A stretch of DNA of 64,000 nt from Siphonodentalium dalli (GCA_032622095.1 CP136065.1:248991474-249055473), one strand, 5' to 3'; shown: positions 11,901-26,900, counted from the stretch's first letter. The notes: generated by a model not told the origin, from the letters alone. Made by a program: numbers and translations.

Positions 11901-14900
11901 CCCGGATACGAATTTTATCGGGTCGCCGAGCCCGTGCGATGCCAGCTTCGCGCATGCGCAGACCAGATCTCGGAAACGGGTGGAGCTATCGACTTGAAAT
12001 TTGGTATGTGAATGTATCTTGCCCCGGATACGAATTTTATCGGGTCGCCGAGCCCGTGCGACACCAGCTTCGCGCATGCGCAGACGAGATCTTGGAAACG
12101 GGTGGAGCTATCGACTTGAAATTTGGTATGTGAATGTATCTTGCCCCGGATACGAATTTTATCGGGTCGGCGAGCCCGTGCGATGCCAGCTTCGCGCATA
12201 CCAGATCTCGGAAACGGGCGGAGCTATCGACTTGAAATTTGGTTTTTGAATAGCCCGGACAACGTCGGGCTCATCGGCTAGTCTAATATATATTTTGAAG
12301 ACCTCTGTTTGTCTGTATGTCTGTCATTTATACAAATCTACGATTCTCGACCGATCGGGACGAAACTTGGTACGTGTGTGTAGTTTGACCAGGCGGTGGA
12401 CGTTGTCGTATTGGCGAGCCTGTGCGGCGCCCGCTTCGCGCATGCGCAGACGAGATCTCGGAACGGGTGGAGCTATCGACTTGAAATTTGGTATGTGAAT
12501 GTATCTTCCCCCGGATACGAATTATATCGGGTCGGCGAGCCCGTGCGACGCCAGCTTCGCGCATGCGCAGACCAGATCTCAGAAACGGGTGGAGCTATCG
12601 ACTTGAAATTTGCTATGTGAATGTATCTTGCCCCGGATACGAATTTTATCGGGTCGCCGAGCCCGTGCGACGCCAGCTTCGCGCATGCGCAGACCAGATC
12701 TCGGAAACGGGTGGAGCTATCGACTTGAAATTTGGTATGTAAATGTATCTTGCCCCGGATACGAATTTTATCGGGTCGCCGAGCCCGTGCGACGCCAGCT
12801 TCGCGCATGCGCAGACCAGATCTCGGAAACGGGTGGAGCTATCGACTTGAAATTTGGTATGTGAATATATCTTGCCCCGGATACAAATTTTATCGGGTCG
12901 CCGAGCCCGTGTGACGCCAGCTTCGCGCATGCGCAGACCAGATCTCGGAAACGGGTAGAGCTATCGACTTGAAATTTGGTTTTTGAATAGCCCGGACAAC
13001 GTCGGGCTGGGTAGAGCTATCGACTTGAAATTTGGTTTTTGAATAGCCCGGACAACGTCGGGCTCAACGGCTAGTCTATTATATATTTTGGAAGATCTGT
13101 GTGTGTGTGTGTGTGTGTGTCTGTAATCGATGGACTCGAAAACGTCGATTTCGATGAAACTTGGTATGTGGGGGTATTTTCGGCCGGGGAGTGACATAGG
13201 CCTATTAATTTGCCCGTGCGACGTGACCTTGAATTCGGTTCATTTCAAGGTCAAACGCCCGAATATCACGGGATTTCAATGAAAATTAGTGTCTAGGGAT
13301 ACTTTCATATGGGGAGTCTCATAAGCCTATTCATTTGCCCGTGCGACGAGACCTTGACCTTGAAATCTGGTCAATTCAAGGTCAAATTGCGAATTTTGAT
13401 GGGATTTCGACGAAATTTGATATGTGGGGTTACTTTTGTCCACTGAGTGTTTTGGACGGGTCGAGTCGTGACCCCGACCTGACCTTGACCTTCAAAATGA
13501 TCAATTCGAGGTCAAATCGGGTCAAACCAGATGGATTTAGACGGGTACTTTTGTCGGGTACTTTTGTCCGGGCAGTGTTTTGGACGGGTCAAATCGTGAC
13601 CCCACCTGACCTTGACCTTCAAAATGGACAATTCAAGGTCAAATCGCGCAATTCGCCGAAAAGCAGAGGGGAAACAGCCCGGACGAAATCGGGTCAACCT
13701 GCTAGTTAAATATAAATCTAGTCGTTATTAAAGCTTATATGATTAAACACATCTATACTATATATTTTGAGACTTCGTATATATATATGTATGTACTTCA
13801 TAGAATCGAAAACGGTTCGCTCGATTGAGTTCAAACTTCCCATCTAAATGTAAAAATCCACGGGAATCGTCGCCGCGGCGTTTTGGAGAAGTTCAGAGCA
13901 CGCGTTCTCCACTATCAAAATCACCGCAAAGGCACGGCGGGGGTTAATCGCGTTGATAGTTAAAGAGCGTTCCTATCGCATTGTAGTTGATAAAGAGCGT
14001 ATATATGCCTAATGTCATTCTTACGTCTGGGTCTCGGCGTGTGCGTGTAAGACTGTATGCAGACATGAGCGTGTTGTGTGACGACATTCCCAACACCTAG
14101 CAGGGACAAATATCTATTAGCCAACATCAAGGCGAGTTTTGCGACGTATTAATTCAAATGCTTTCGATCAAACAATATTATCTGTCGCACTCATATTTCG
14201 TCATCTGTACGAATCCACTGCAATCGACCTATTTTTAGAACGCAGCACATGTCGCGTTGCCGTTGGTGATGGGGTCCACGGCGGGATTAATTTAAATATG
14301 TCATGTTGGTAACAATATCTAGCCGAGAATTCCTGACATACAGACGAATGCGACCAGCAAATTTCAAAATTGGTCACTTGACCTCCCCATGAATATCTTC
14401 TGGGAAATGCCAGGGAACGTGTGCCCATTATCGGGCCATTGTGTGTGTCGCGGTCGCGCAATTTTAACACTTTCGAGGTAAATACACGTGGTTGTGAATT
14501 ACGTCACGCCACGTGGGTCCAGGCGGAAGTTAACCTGACCCTTCCAATGCCGCGTACGTTAGTGATACCGGAGTTATAGCGTGCGCGTTATGTTTTTTGA
14601 CTGACCGCATTGCCCGATCCGCCGAATGTGAGCATGTTATCAACTGTTACGGCAGTCCGTGGCCCACGGCAGTCAATTGCCGTGTCGAATATTGAAGCCT
14701 ACTGATCAATTCAAGGTCAAATCGGGTAAAACTCGCTGATTTCGACGAAATTGTACACCTATGTGCAGCATACGTGTCTCGGAAGCTGTTGCAATTGCTT
14801 TTTCGAACAAAGCCATGAGACGAAAAATTAAAAAGGCACAATTAACTCATTGAAAAACAAAACAATTTAATTAAAAAAACTTAAAACTTAAAAATTGTCA

Positions 14901-17900
14901 TGTTTCTGACGATTGCCGCCAGTGGCGGGCTAACCTGCTAGTAATATATATTTTAAGTGGTGATTAAATAATTAAAAAATCACTGCATTGATATATGGGG
15001 ATGTTTAAATCTGATTTGATGGTCCCCTTATAATCAGATTCCAACAATGACAACATTTTCAGATAACAGAATCGATTAATTGCCCAAAAATAATGCTAAC
15101 CATTGTCAACAATAGTATAAAATGCCCGAAACTGTTATATATCAACATGTTATTCAATGAAATTTGACCTTATTATCAACACAAAGCCTCTTGATTTTAG
15201 AGTTAAACATCTACATCCGCAATTTGGTCTGAGACCATCGGCTCGTCGACTTTTTACTGGGCCACTAATAATTGTCGATGGTGAAAAATAATAGATTTCA
15301 AAAATCGATATCCAATAACTCTGAGCTTTGATAGGTGGGTTCCTTGACTCGAATCAAATATTTTTTACCCCCGAATCCAAATAAATAGTAATTGAGGGGC
15401 GCTTAATCGGATTATGCATTTAAATAATTGTCTGAAATCTCCCGTGTGCAATTGAACAATTGTAATGGTTCTGTCCCATAACTTAATAATTAAACTCTTT
15501 ACGTTCAGTCTGGCATATAGTTTAAAAATCCTGAGTTATAATCACCTGGTAGTCCCAACCTAAGTCATCCAATGATGATGAGGCTTGTTGAGAAGTGTTC
15601 AGGCACTTCTCTGTTCCAGTGTAATTAAAGTATATTTCAACAGAGTTTTGTAATGCCACCAGTAGTGTCTTTCCATCCATTTCGTTCTTTGATATGGGTT
15701 CACATACAGCCTGTGAAAATATAAATATGATACTTGAGACTTTCACCTGACATAAAAAGAATGGGCCGAGATAATGCTCTGCGTATACCAGTTTTTCACT
15801 TGAATGAAATATCGAATCGATTACCCATTCAGAAATTAGAAAATTACATTGAATATTTCAGATCTTGGAGCCTGTAATGTATGAAACATATAGGCCTTTA
15901 GCACCTCCCGTTGCTATACTATAAGACTATAAATAAACCATTTCAGCTGCATGAGTGAATGATCTCAGGATATTATTTCATCAAATATGTTAAACATATT
16001 GCAAATATGAGCCATCGCTAGGGACTGGCAAAACACAGCCATGGTAATTCCAACTGCTAGAGTTACTTAGTTCATAGCTATACATACCTTCACAGGCCAC
16101 CCGGGTAAAGGCATGAGAAAGGATGCAGGGTATGGGTAGTTAGCCATTGCTAAATCACCCCATATTGCTGAAAGCCATGCTTTGAAATCAGTCACACCTG
16201 ATGTGCTTGTGATCGGCTTGCATAATTTATAGCTTTCAGATATGAATTTCTTCCCTGAGTCTGAAAAGAGTAAAGAATAACAAAGAATTGGGACTCCAGG
16301 TGGAGAGTAAGAAAAAAAGAAACATACAAATCAGATTTCAAGGGATCAGTTTTATCTAACACTAATGCTGAAGGGTTCACTCTCGCCAAAAAAGTGCTGA
16401 AGGGTACACATGGTTTGAAAATGTGCTGAAGGGTACACAGGGTTTGTGATCGGCACTAACCCAGTTACTTAAACTGTGTTTCTGATAGTCTGGCACCAAT
16501 TAGCTTTCAGTTTATTTTAATGTTCATTGGAACGTAAACAATTATTCTCTAACAGAAATCATGGCAGATACGAAAACTAAACGTCATTTAGAACGAGATT
16601 TCAAAACCTGAGTACCCTTCAGCACTTTTTTTGGTGAGAGTGACCCCTTCAGTAATACTAATGGCTACAAAACCATATCACAGGGATGTGGGCTACAAAA
16701 CCATATCACAGGGATGTGGGCTACAAAACCATATCACAGGGATGAGGCCCCCCACCCCCCTGGAATACGGAATACCACTTATCATTTATTGTGACAAAAA
16801 TCGCATTTATATTATTATTATGATCATTTTTTGGAAGGTCGGCGTACGAATACCGGTATTTTTGGAATACCGAATACCTCCTAACAGAGGGGCCGGAATA
16901 CGGCGTACCTCAGAACAGGGCATGGAATACGGCATACGAAAAGGGGGGGTGGGGGCCTCAGGGATGTGGGCTACAAAACCATATCACAGGGATGTGGGCT
17001 ACAAAACCATATCACAGGGATGTGGGCTACAAAACCATATCACAGGGATGTGGGCTACAAAACCATATCACAGGGATGTGGGCTTTAGTGCAGTCAGATG
17101 TCAGGGTCACAATTACTTTTGTTTTTTTTTTGTGCAGAGATAGTTTCATTATGAAACCATACGGTAATGCCCTAAATAATCAACTCCTTAACCATAGCAG
17201 AATTATGGGTAATTTTTCCAGAAATATGGTTTGTTGCCATTCATTCACCGAGAGCTTTCCGATGAATTGCAACAAACCATATTTCCGACTAAATCCTGAA
17301 AAATTACCCATAATTATTCTGTGGTTAAGGAGTCGATTATTTAGGGCATTACTGTACTAATGTATAAATGTAAAATAAAAACCACCATCCTCAGTGTTTA
17401 AAGCTGCCTGATGATCTGTGTGGCTCCAAGTGAGCCACCAGGACTCCCACCACAATAGAGTGTATGATTTTTGACTGAGTTATGCCCATTTTTTTTTATT
17501 TAGAAATCACTGTTTTCAGGTTGTGTGTGGTAACTTTTGCTATATTAATCAGAAGTTCTTGATATTTGGTACATGGTTCATATTTGAGAAGATGCAGGCT
17601 AAGCTTATATTTGGTTATGGTTCAATGATCATTGATGGAGTTTCACATTTGAGACGATGCAAGCCAAGTAAAATTTTAATCGCCCCCGTCGCCCACGGGC
17701 CACACGTATGGAATGCGCCAGACAAGTACACATGTACTATCAGGTTAAATAAATCACTGAAAGAATCTTGTAAGCATCCTGTCCTGGTTGATATACTTTA
17801 ATATATATACAGTAATGCCCTCAGTAATCGACCCCTTAACCACAGCAGAATTATGGGTAACTTTTCAGGATTTAGTCTGAAATATGGCTTGTTGCCATTC

Positions 17901-20900
17901 ATCGGAAAGCTCTCCCTGAGAGCTTTCCGATGAATGGCAACAAACCATATTTCCGACTAAATCCTGAAAAGTTACCTATAATTCTGCTGTGGTTAAGGGG
18001 TCGATTACTTAGGACATTACTGTATAATGTCACAATGTATTAAAACAGAGATAAAGTGAAAATGTTTGATTGTTGTGATATTATTGAACTGTCAATATAC
18101 CGTTAAGAAAATGATGTGGGTAGTGTAAGATGGTGCTGGTTTTAATACCAGTTGTTGACGATCAACCAAATATAATTACAGGACTATTTTCATGTGCTTA
18201 ATCCACATACTAAAATTGAAAGCTGCCAGATTATCATAACTTCAGTTTAACATCATCCGGACAACAAAATAATCAGCAAATTATAAAAATGGGCATAACT
18301 ATGCCAGAAATGGACGGACCGAACCCTACTTCGAACTTGACCTGTATTTTCATGTGATTAATCCATATACTAAATTTGAAAGCTATCGGATATTCATAAC
18401 TTGAGTTATCATCTGGCTAACAAAATAATCAGCAAATTCTAAGTCGAATAGGGGCATAACTATGATAGAAATGGTCAGATCGGATCCAAATTCAAACTTG
18501 ATAGGTTCTTTCTCATATGAAGGCCACATACACAGTGTTAACAAATTCTGTCAAATACTGTTCACGGTATCATCCGGACAACAAATGTTTGAGACGGACG
18601 GATGCACACTGCTCATTTCTATAAAAAAAAATTCAGGGGACACTATATACAGTACAAAATTCAGGTGTGTAATTCCCAAAGTTCATTCTATCCCATCAAA
18701 ACAATTATTTATTTTGGCTATCCAAGAAAACTCCTCATACCCACCTGATTGGCTGACAGAATCTAAACACCTCATACCCACCTGATTGGCTGACAGAATC
18801 TATTGCTTTCCAAGACTTCCTGATATTTGTGACACACGTACTGGAGCTCAAATTGAAGGCTCGGGTAATGATTGATGAAAAGGACTCGCATGGAGTCAGT
18901 CCTGTGAATTCCCAGATAGGAGCTGAGGCTGCCAGGGATCTAGAGAAGAGAATAGTAATCATCAAGACTGGAAATATATAGTGTGTGACAGATACATGTA
19001 GGAGCTGAGGCTGTTAGAGAAGAGAATAGTAATCTGTTAGAGAAGAGAATAGTAACCTGTTAGAGAAGAGAATAGTAATCATCAAGACTGGAAATATATA
19101 GTGTGTGACAGATAGGAGCTGAGGCTGCCACGGATCTGTTACAGAAGAGAATAGTAATCATCAAGACTGGAAATAGTGTGTGTCTGACATTTGCAGAATG
19201 AGGTCCCGAGAGGGTGAATTTAGTGATGCTGTCCCGCACAGTGGGCTAGCATAACCAAATTCATACTCTAGGGACCTCATTCTGCTTAGGCCGCATCTGC
19301 TATGGGAGACATAGACTCAGATAAAAGTTCCCAAATGGTGAATATTGTGATGTACACCCATTGGGAACCTTGATTATGCAATGTGTCGTCTGCCAATTTG
19401 GGGATATAGAGAAACTGAAAAAGAAATAGAATCTATGTGAAGAGTTTCTATAGACATTTGAAAATAAAGAAACTTTCCATAGAAGATAATGGCTAAGCAG
19501 AATGAGGTCCCCAGAGGGTGAATTTAGTGATGCTAGCCCACTATGCGGGATAGCGTCACTAAATCCACCCTCTGGAGACCTCATTCTGCAAATGATAGGC
19601 ACACTAAACTTAGACCATCAGTGGGACATAATATTGTAATCACAGGTATGAAAATCTGGGATTAATAGATAAAACATACATTGTGATGCTGAATTTGACT
19701 TTCATATCTACATAGTACGATTCCTTGGAAAAAACTTAACAAAATTACAAGGTGTTGTCGGATTGAGACTAGGCGATTACAAATGTGTGATCTTATAACT
19801 TCTCAGAGAAATATAACAATAGTAAGAATTAACTCACCCTATGACCACATTAGGGTATTTCATTCTGAACCATGCAGATAACATGCCACCATATGATCCA
19901 CCGAAAGCTACCACAGGTGAATGTGTTGCACCAGGAAGTGTAGACTTTAGATGTTGGATTAACAGGGCGTAATCTGCCAGTGCTTGTTCAGATGTAAAGT
20001 ACGTCATCTTCGCGGGATCCTGGAAAATATAGAATTCAACAAGAGCATCAATATGGCGTGGCAAAATACGTGGTAATTCTAACAAAGGGCCATAACTCTG
20101 GTGAAAATTGGCAGACGGAACTCAAATTCGATCTTGACCTGTATTTTGTGCTAGTAAACTCACATACCACATTTCATTCTATTCAATTCAGACTTTCCAA
20201 AGTTATCATTCGAAAATGAAAATTTAGTGCAAATTGCAACAAAAAGGGCCATAACTCTGGTGAAAATTGGCGGGCGCACCCGAATTCAAACATGACCTGT
20301 ATGTTCTCCCTGATATTAGTTGGATTCTAGTGAGTGTATCCAGGTAACTGAGTTATGAGTAGAAAACCACTCTCAGTCTATTATAACACTCATTATCTAT
20401 ACGGTTAACCCTTTACCCAACAGAAGGGCCCTGTGCCAATGCATTCTCTTATATATGCGAGTCGACCATAGGTCGCCTCACATATATAAGAGAATGCATT
20501 GGCTTAACACATTAAAAATTATAAAATTGTTAAAGAATGTAAGAAAAAATGGTAAAAAGTGTTAAAAAAAAGGCCAATGCATTCTCTTATATAAGAGAGG
20601 CGACCTATGGTTGACTCGCATATATAAGAGAATGCATTGGCACAGGGCATAACTGTAACTATCACAATGTGGTCAAGGAGCCGGTTCCAATGATATCCAT
20701 ATTTGTATGGTTCTATTGAGACAGACCGAAGATATTTTAGGCTGTTGAAGCTTTATTTGGCCGTTTTGTTGGGTAAAGGGTTAAGAACCACTAACCTTGT
20801 AAACTTCTGGACCATACGGCGAAGACTTCCCATAGTATCTGTGCTCAGCAAAAACTATCAAAGCTCCAAACTCAGGAGCAATGTCCCAAATGAATCCCTG

Positions 20901-23900
20901 TAGAATACAAGCCTTGAAATAGTGTGTCTGTCATTTGCAGAATGAGGTCCCCAGAGGGTGAATTTAGTGATGCTACCCCCGCATAGCGGGCTATCATCAC
21001 CAAATTCACCCTCTGGGGACCTCATTCTGCTTACACCTCAGCAGAATGAGGTTCCCAGAGGGTGAATTTGGTGATGCTAGCCCGCCATGCGGGATAGCAT
21101 CACTAATTCACCCTCTGGGGACCTCATTCTGCAAATGACAGACACACTATTTCAAGGCTTGGTAGAATATATTGAACATGTTAGCCCTTCTGATTCTTAA
21201 ATGGAGTTTCACATTCAGTCATAAAGTATATTAGAATAATAAGATTCAGTTTTGGTATGTTTAAAAATCAGACGGCAGGCAGGGAAACACCCTGTGGATT
21301 CCAATTCATTCATGTGTATGGATGGTTACATAATCAGCTCTCAGTTCAATGTGAAAGGCATTCTATGTAAGCTCATTATAATACCTTCTATTTAAGTCTG
21401 CGTTTAGTGTGCCTGTCATTTGCAGAATGAGGTCCCAAGAGGGTGAATTTAGTGATGCTATCCCGCATAGTGGGCTAGCATCACTAAATTCACCCTCTGC
21501 GGACCTTATTCTGCTTAGGCTTCATCTTTTCTGAAAAAGATTCTTTATTATCAAATTTCTATAGAAACTTTATCCCCAAATTGGCAGATGACACATTGCA
21601 TAATCGAGGTTCCCAATGGGTCACAATCACAATATTCACCATTTGTGAACTTCAATCTGAGTCTATGTCTCCCATAGCTGATGAGGCCATGCAGAGGATG
21701 AATTTGGTGATGCTAGCCCACTGTGCCTCATCTTCTGGGAAGTATTTCTAGTCTCAAATTAAAACAATTTTCAGTTACTTTTCTCTTCTGTTCAGTTTCT
21801 ATATCCCCTAATTTGCAGAAGATAAAACGTATGATCGAGGTGACTAATGGGTGAACATCACCAACTTCATCTGGGGAACTTCAATCTGATCCCAGGTCTC
21901 CCCATAGAAGTTGAGGCCTAGCAGAATGAGGTTACCAGAGGGTGAATTTAGTGATGCTAGCCCACTGTGCGGGATAGCGTCACTAAATTCACCCTCTGGG
22001 GACCTCATTCTTCAAATGAGAGACACACTATAATCAGGCTTGGATTTTAGTCCACATTTATATTTTCACATTCCAAGTGAATCATAGCATGATGCTGCAC
22101 ATATATGAATTAGTTCATATAAGGATTAACTGTCATGTGGACTGTTTTTATGGAGATGTAACGGTGAGGTAAGTGGACATAACTTGTGTAAAAACCGAAG
22201 GGTTTTACATACAAGTTATGACCACTTACCTCACCGTTACATCTCCATAAAAATAGTCCACATGACAGTTAATCCTTATATTTATATACATTTAGCGAAA
22301 AAGCCACTTTTGTAAATTTATTTAAATCGAAAAGTGTATCGTGACAAGATCAGCCCAAAATACCCGATAACACCCTTGGCAAAAGTTAATAGGAACAATT
22401 TCTCTTCATATTGAAACCCGATGATGTATTAAGTCAGTCCTGCGCGAGTCCAAATGTGCCCAAAACATTACGCGTTCGTCTTTCCAAACCTAATGACGTA
22501 TCGATGGTGTTATTAGCTTGGTGTTATGAGGCGTTGCGCATTCACCGAGAAATAACTGCAACTAGCCACGTGGGCGCCGACCAATCAGAATGCTGGATTT
22601 AGTGATGACAACACTTAGTGTGTAAATATATTTCGATATTGCTTTCAACAATATTAATTTCATGAATACAAATTAATAACCATATTAGGGTGTATAAAAG
22701 AAAATTAGGTGAGGATGATCCTCCAGGGAGGTATTCAATCACTTGAATATCCTAAAAATGGTCCTAATATCATATTAGGGTGTAGATATGATGCAAACAT
22801 AATTTTAGGATAGATATAGCTTATGTTATCTCCTCAGAAAAGAACAAAATATCTCTGTATACAATAAAGTGGATAATTTGTTTCTGTACCGTGTTGTTGC
22901 AAAACCAGGTAATATCTCCTTCGTTCCCAGTGTAGAAGAAGATAGGTTTGCTGGACTTGGTCCAGTACTGATCTGCTATCAAGTACCTCTGTCTGAATGT
23001 GTCATTGTTGAAAAATCCAAAGTGGTCAACCTGAAATAACAGTAGTTAGTTAGGCTCAATTGGTCATTGTTGCATGGTTTCGAGCAAATAGACACCCAGG
23101 ATCTCGCATACATGCAAAAAGACACACAGGGTGTCCCAAATGTGCAAAAAGACACCCAGGATCTCAAAGTCTCACCAAAAAACAGGAATTTAGATTAGTC
23201 GTTTGCTATTTATTAATGCGGAACTGCGCTGCCATACAGTCAGACTCAAAGTGGACAGTATAATATGCCCATTTAAATTCCGTTGATATTTCACTCCGAT
23301 CACAAACAAAGAATTATTATAATAATATTAATAAGGCCAAAAAAAAAAATGCTATGTTTCCGTACATCGACCGACCCTAAAAATAACCTGCCGACCCTAA
23401 TCTTTTTATTGATATTTTGAGAAAAAGTCAAAAAATTCTATAAAATATTTTTATTTTTTTTTACCACTAATGCTCATAAATATTGATGATCATTAGTGTG
23501 AAAAACACATGGTTTCTAACATATGCTTGTGAAAAGTGACCATGAAGTGACAGTTGTCTCAAAAGCCCCAGGTGTGTGATGGGTTGTGGATTGATGGGCA
23601 TGAATTTTGCAATTTTAATTTCATGAGAGTGGATCTCATGCCTGCTTTACCTGCATGCCTTGTTTGGGACTTATGGAACATACTCATGGGTTCCAAATAA
23701 ACATGCACGCATTTATTATTTTCTTGGAAAAATTTCCCCCCTGCACAGTGCTTATTTGAGTCTGCAAGTTTATTAATTTTGATGCTATGAAAATTGAAAT
23801 CATCACAAACTCAAGATTTCTATATGATTCTGATACCAAATTGATGAGCTTATAATTTTATGCATGTACATATTCAAATATATGGCATACATGTGAACAT

Positions 23901-26900
23901 TTAAATATTGAATAAAACACTACATGACACATACTATGTTGATTCATATGCTTGACCTACTAGTACATGTACTATAATTTTTTTAACTATAGTTGATGTT
24001 TTGCTCAGAGTTTCCACTGTGCTATTATTTGGGTCTGCACTGTTATTAACTTTCAATGGAATTTTTCCCCTGCACTATTATTTGGGCCTGCACTTTTATT
24101 TGGAGCCCGAGAGTACCGGTAGGAGCACTATCAACAGACATGGTGTGTGTATAGATATATATACATGTATAGAGGTTATCACCACATACATGTATGTTAG
24201 GGGTAAAGCTACTGTTTCCAAAAACCAGGCATGCTAGGTTGGGTGTACTGGCTACCTCCAGACAATGGGATGTAGTCGTCACAATATAAGAACTGTATAA
24301 TGGTGGTATTATGGGTAAAATTCTTATAAACGTTAGTGACATCAATTTCGTTCCAAGTTTATAGTCAAATGTATGAAAATGTGGTATGTGAATAATAAAT
24401 AACATACCTACATGTAAGCATGAAGTAAGCTTGATCTTTCATCAATCTTAATGTCTATTTCCACTGTGTTTATCAAGTAATACTTTCCCCACAACACAAG
24501 TTGGCATTTTATGTCACTTCGGTCGAAGTAATTCAATATTTCAGCAGCTGGATAACAAATATCAAAATAAAATTAAAAAAAAAAATTTCCCTACCTACCT
24601 ACCCTAATTTTTTCACTCTGTTATTGGAAAAATACAATTATTTTTTTTGGCCTAAATAGCAGACGACTAATCTAAATTCCCGTAGTTTGGTGAGCCTTTG
24701 AGATCATGGGTGTCTTTTTGCATGTTTGGGACACCCTGGTTGTCTTTTTGCACATTTGAGAGATCCTGGGTGTCTTTTTGCTCGAAACCATGCGACAATG
24801 ACCAATTCAGCGTTTGTTAGTTAGTTAGTTAATTGAGGTCCACTTTCAACAGCTATGATAAGAGGAGACCTAAAGGCTAAATTCAGGCTAAGATATTCAT
24901 TTATGTCTCCTCCCACTTTTAGAATAAGTACTCCCAATTCAGGCAGTGACTAATGTTGTATGTACTCTGTTGTCTATAGAAACCAAGAAAATGCAGTCAA
25001 CGCACCTGAGAGAACAGATTCGATATAATTTGAATCAGGGCAGTCGATTTTGAATCAAATCGAATCAGACAAACAACTATTCCGAATCAAATCAAATCAA
25101 TGTTAATAATTTCAGCCTAAATCCCACCCATCACTATTATTAGGCACATGAGAGTATGGGAGACTCACATATATTAGAGAATATATCGGTGGACGTTTTC
25201 ACATTTGTTAGCCAATTATGCTTTAATAACCGTAAATGATTTACGCTTAAGCATAATGCTTAAGTGTAATTCATTTACGCTTAAACCAGGGTTTCCGCTA
25301 AGGTTTGGGGGATTGGAACTATAGCTGCTGGGGAAAATCTCAGTCCATCATCAGACTGCAAATATCTAATAGCTTTTTTGTAAAGTTTGAAGGGTTAATG
25401 TAAGGATCTTGTCATTTGGCATCTAAACATTGTTATTGTATAGATACCTGAAACTTTGCGACAAAAACATTGTTATTATTAGGAAAATGTGTGCGTGAAT
25501 ATACGGACATTCTTTTATTCATGTGCCCCCTAATAAATTAATAATCATCATTTCATTGAGTGTACTGGGTCCGTGAAGATTCGGCGGAGGGAAGATTCGG
25601 CAGGGAAGATTCGGCTGGTTTTATCGGCCGAATTTTCCTAGGTTTATACCAATATATTGGGACAGGAGATTTTATGTTTTAAGTTTTATGAATAATGTGG
25701 ACATATTTTTTAATAATATATTACATGAATAAATTAAATTAAATGAAGCTATTACTTTTATGATGTTTTGTTTGAGATAATTTTAGAACTGGTAAGTTTA
25801 TTTGTTTTGTTTCATGAGTGAATATTTTACAAGAATAAATTACTTTTATTATTACTTTTGTTATTACTTTTATGATGTTTTGTCATTAGTTTGTTTGACA
25901 TATTTTAGGTTTATGATAAGGTAAGTTTAATATATTGAAGTTATTACTTACAAATTACGTGGTAAATCCAAATATCACGTTCGAACACCATAAGGAATTA
26001 TGATTAATGAAGATTCAATGAGAAAACGAATAAAAAATTTGACAGTTGTTCACACTCTGTTCACGTTGGCACCAAGTGTTTACATAACAGTCGGTAGAAT
26101 ATACAGAGTCGTCTTTCTGATGCTGATATGATCTCAGTGAGAACTATTCGATGTTTGTTTAGATAAGTTTGCTTAGTGCATTTCAGTTGGGACAGTTCAG
26201 TTGTTTGTTTTACCGCATCAGATCTAACGACTTTTAGACTATATAGTTGAATGAAATTGACTTCACCATATCACATCTTCATCATGCCTTCGTCCCACAT
26301 AAGCCGTAATCCCCAAGCCGTAATCCCTCCACTAATTAGTTAGATCAAACGACTGGCCGAATTTTCACCGCCGAATCTTCCCTCCGCCGAAAAATACATG
26401 GCCGAAACTTCCCTCCGCCGAATCTTCCCGTTCCCAGTGTACTGTACATACTAGTAGATGTATAGACTTCCTTGATGATACAGTGTTTTTACAGCAAAAT
26501 GTGACATAAACACAATTATGTGTCCTCTTACAGGAGTGTTGTTACAAATAATTATGTGATTAGATGTAATCAGATATGTTTGTGACTAAGTCTAATGTAG
26601 GCCTATGGGAGAGGGGGAGATAGAGGGGTAACAGTGGGAGCTCTGTGCCAAAAAAAAAGCACTTAGCGGTTAAATTCCGTACATGGCCTGATTTGCCTGA
26701 CCTGACAGACAATGTTAATTTTAGTCTTTTGACTGTTGTAGAGTGAGAGTGTGTGTTGTTGACAATGACCAGATGACAACCAGCTGATTACCTGTTGTTC
26801 AAAAAAACTTAGTCTTGTATTCATATTTGCGTGAATTTTCTGTATTTTCTAACTCGCCATCATGTTGTCGCCTCATTAGTCGTCTTTCTAGCTTAGGAAG

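Noticed and set aside
11725-12930. Many overlapping frames of 60-110 codons with [12 protein letters not shown] or [13 protein letters not shown] repeats
   Set aside because: They arise from 122-bp internal repeats of non-autonomous Helitron-like elements, appear in several frames and on both strands, and recur at 35.3-36.3 kb.
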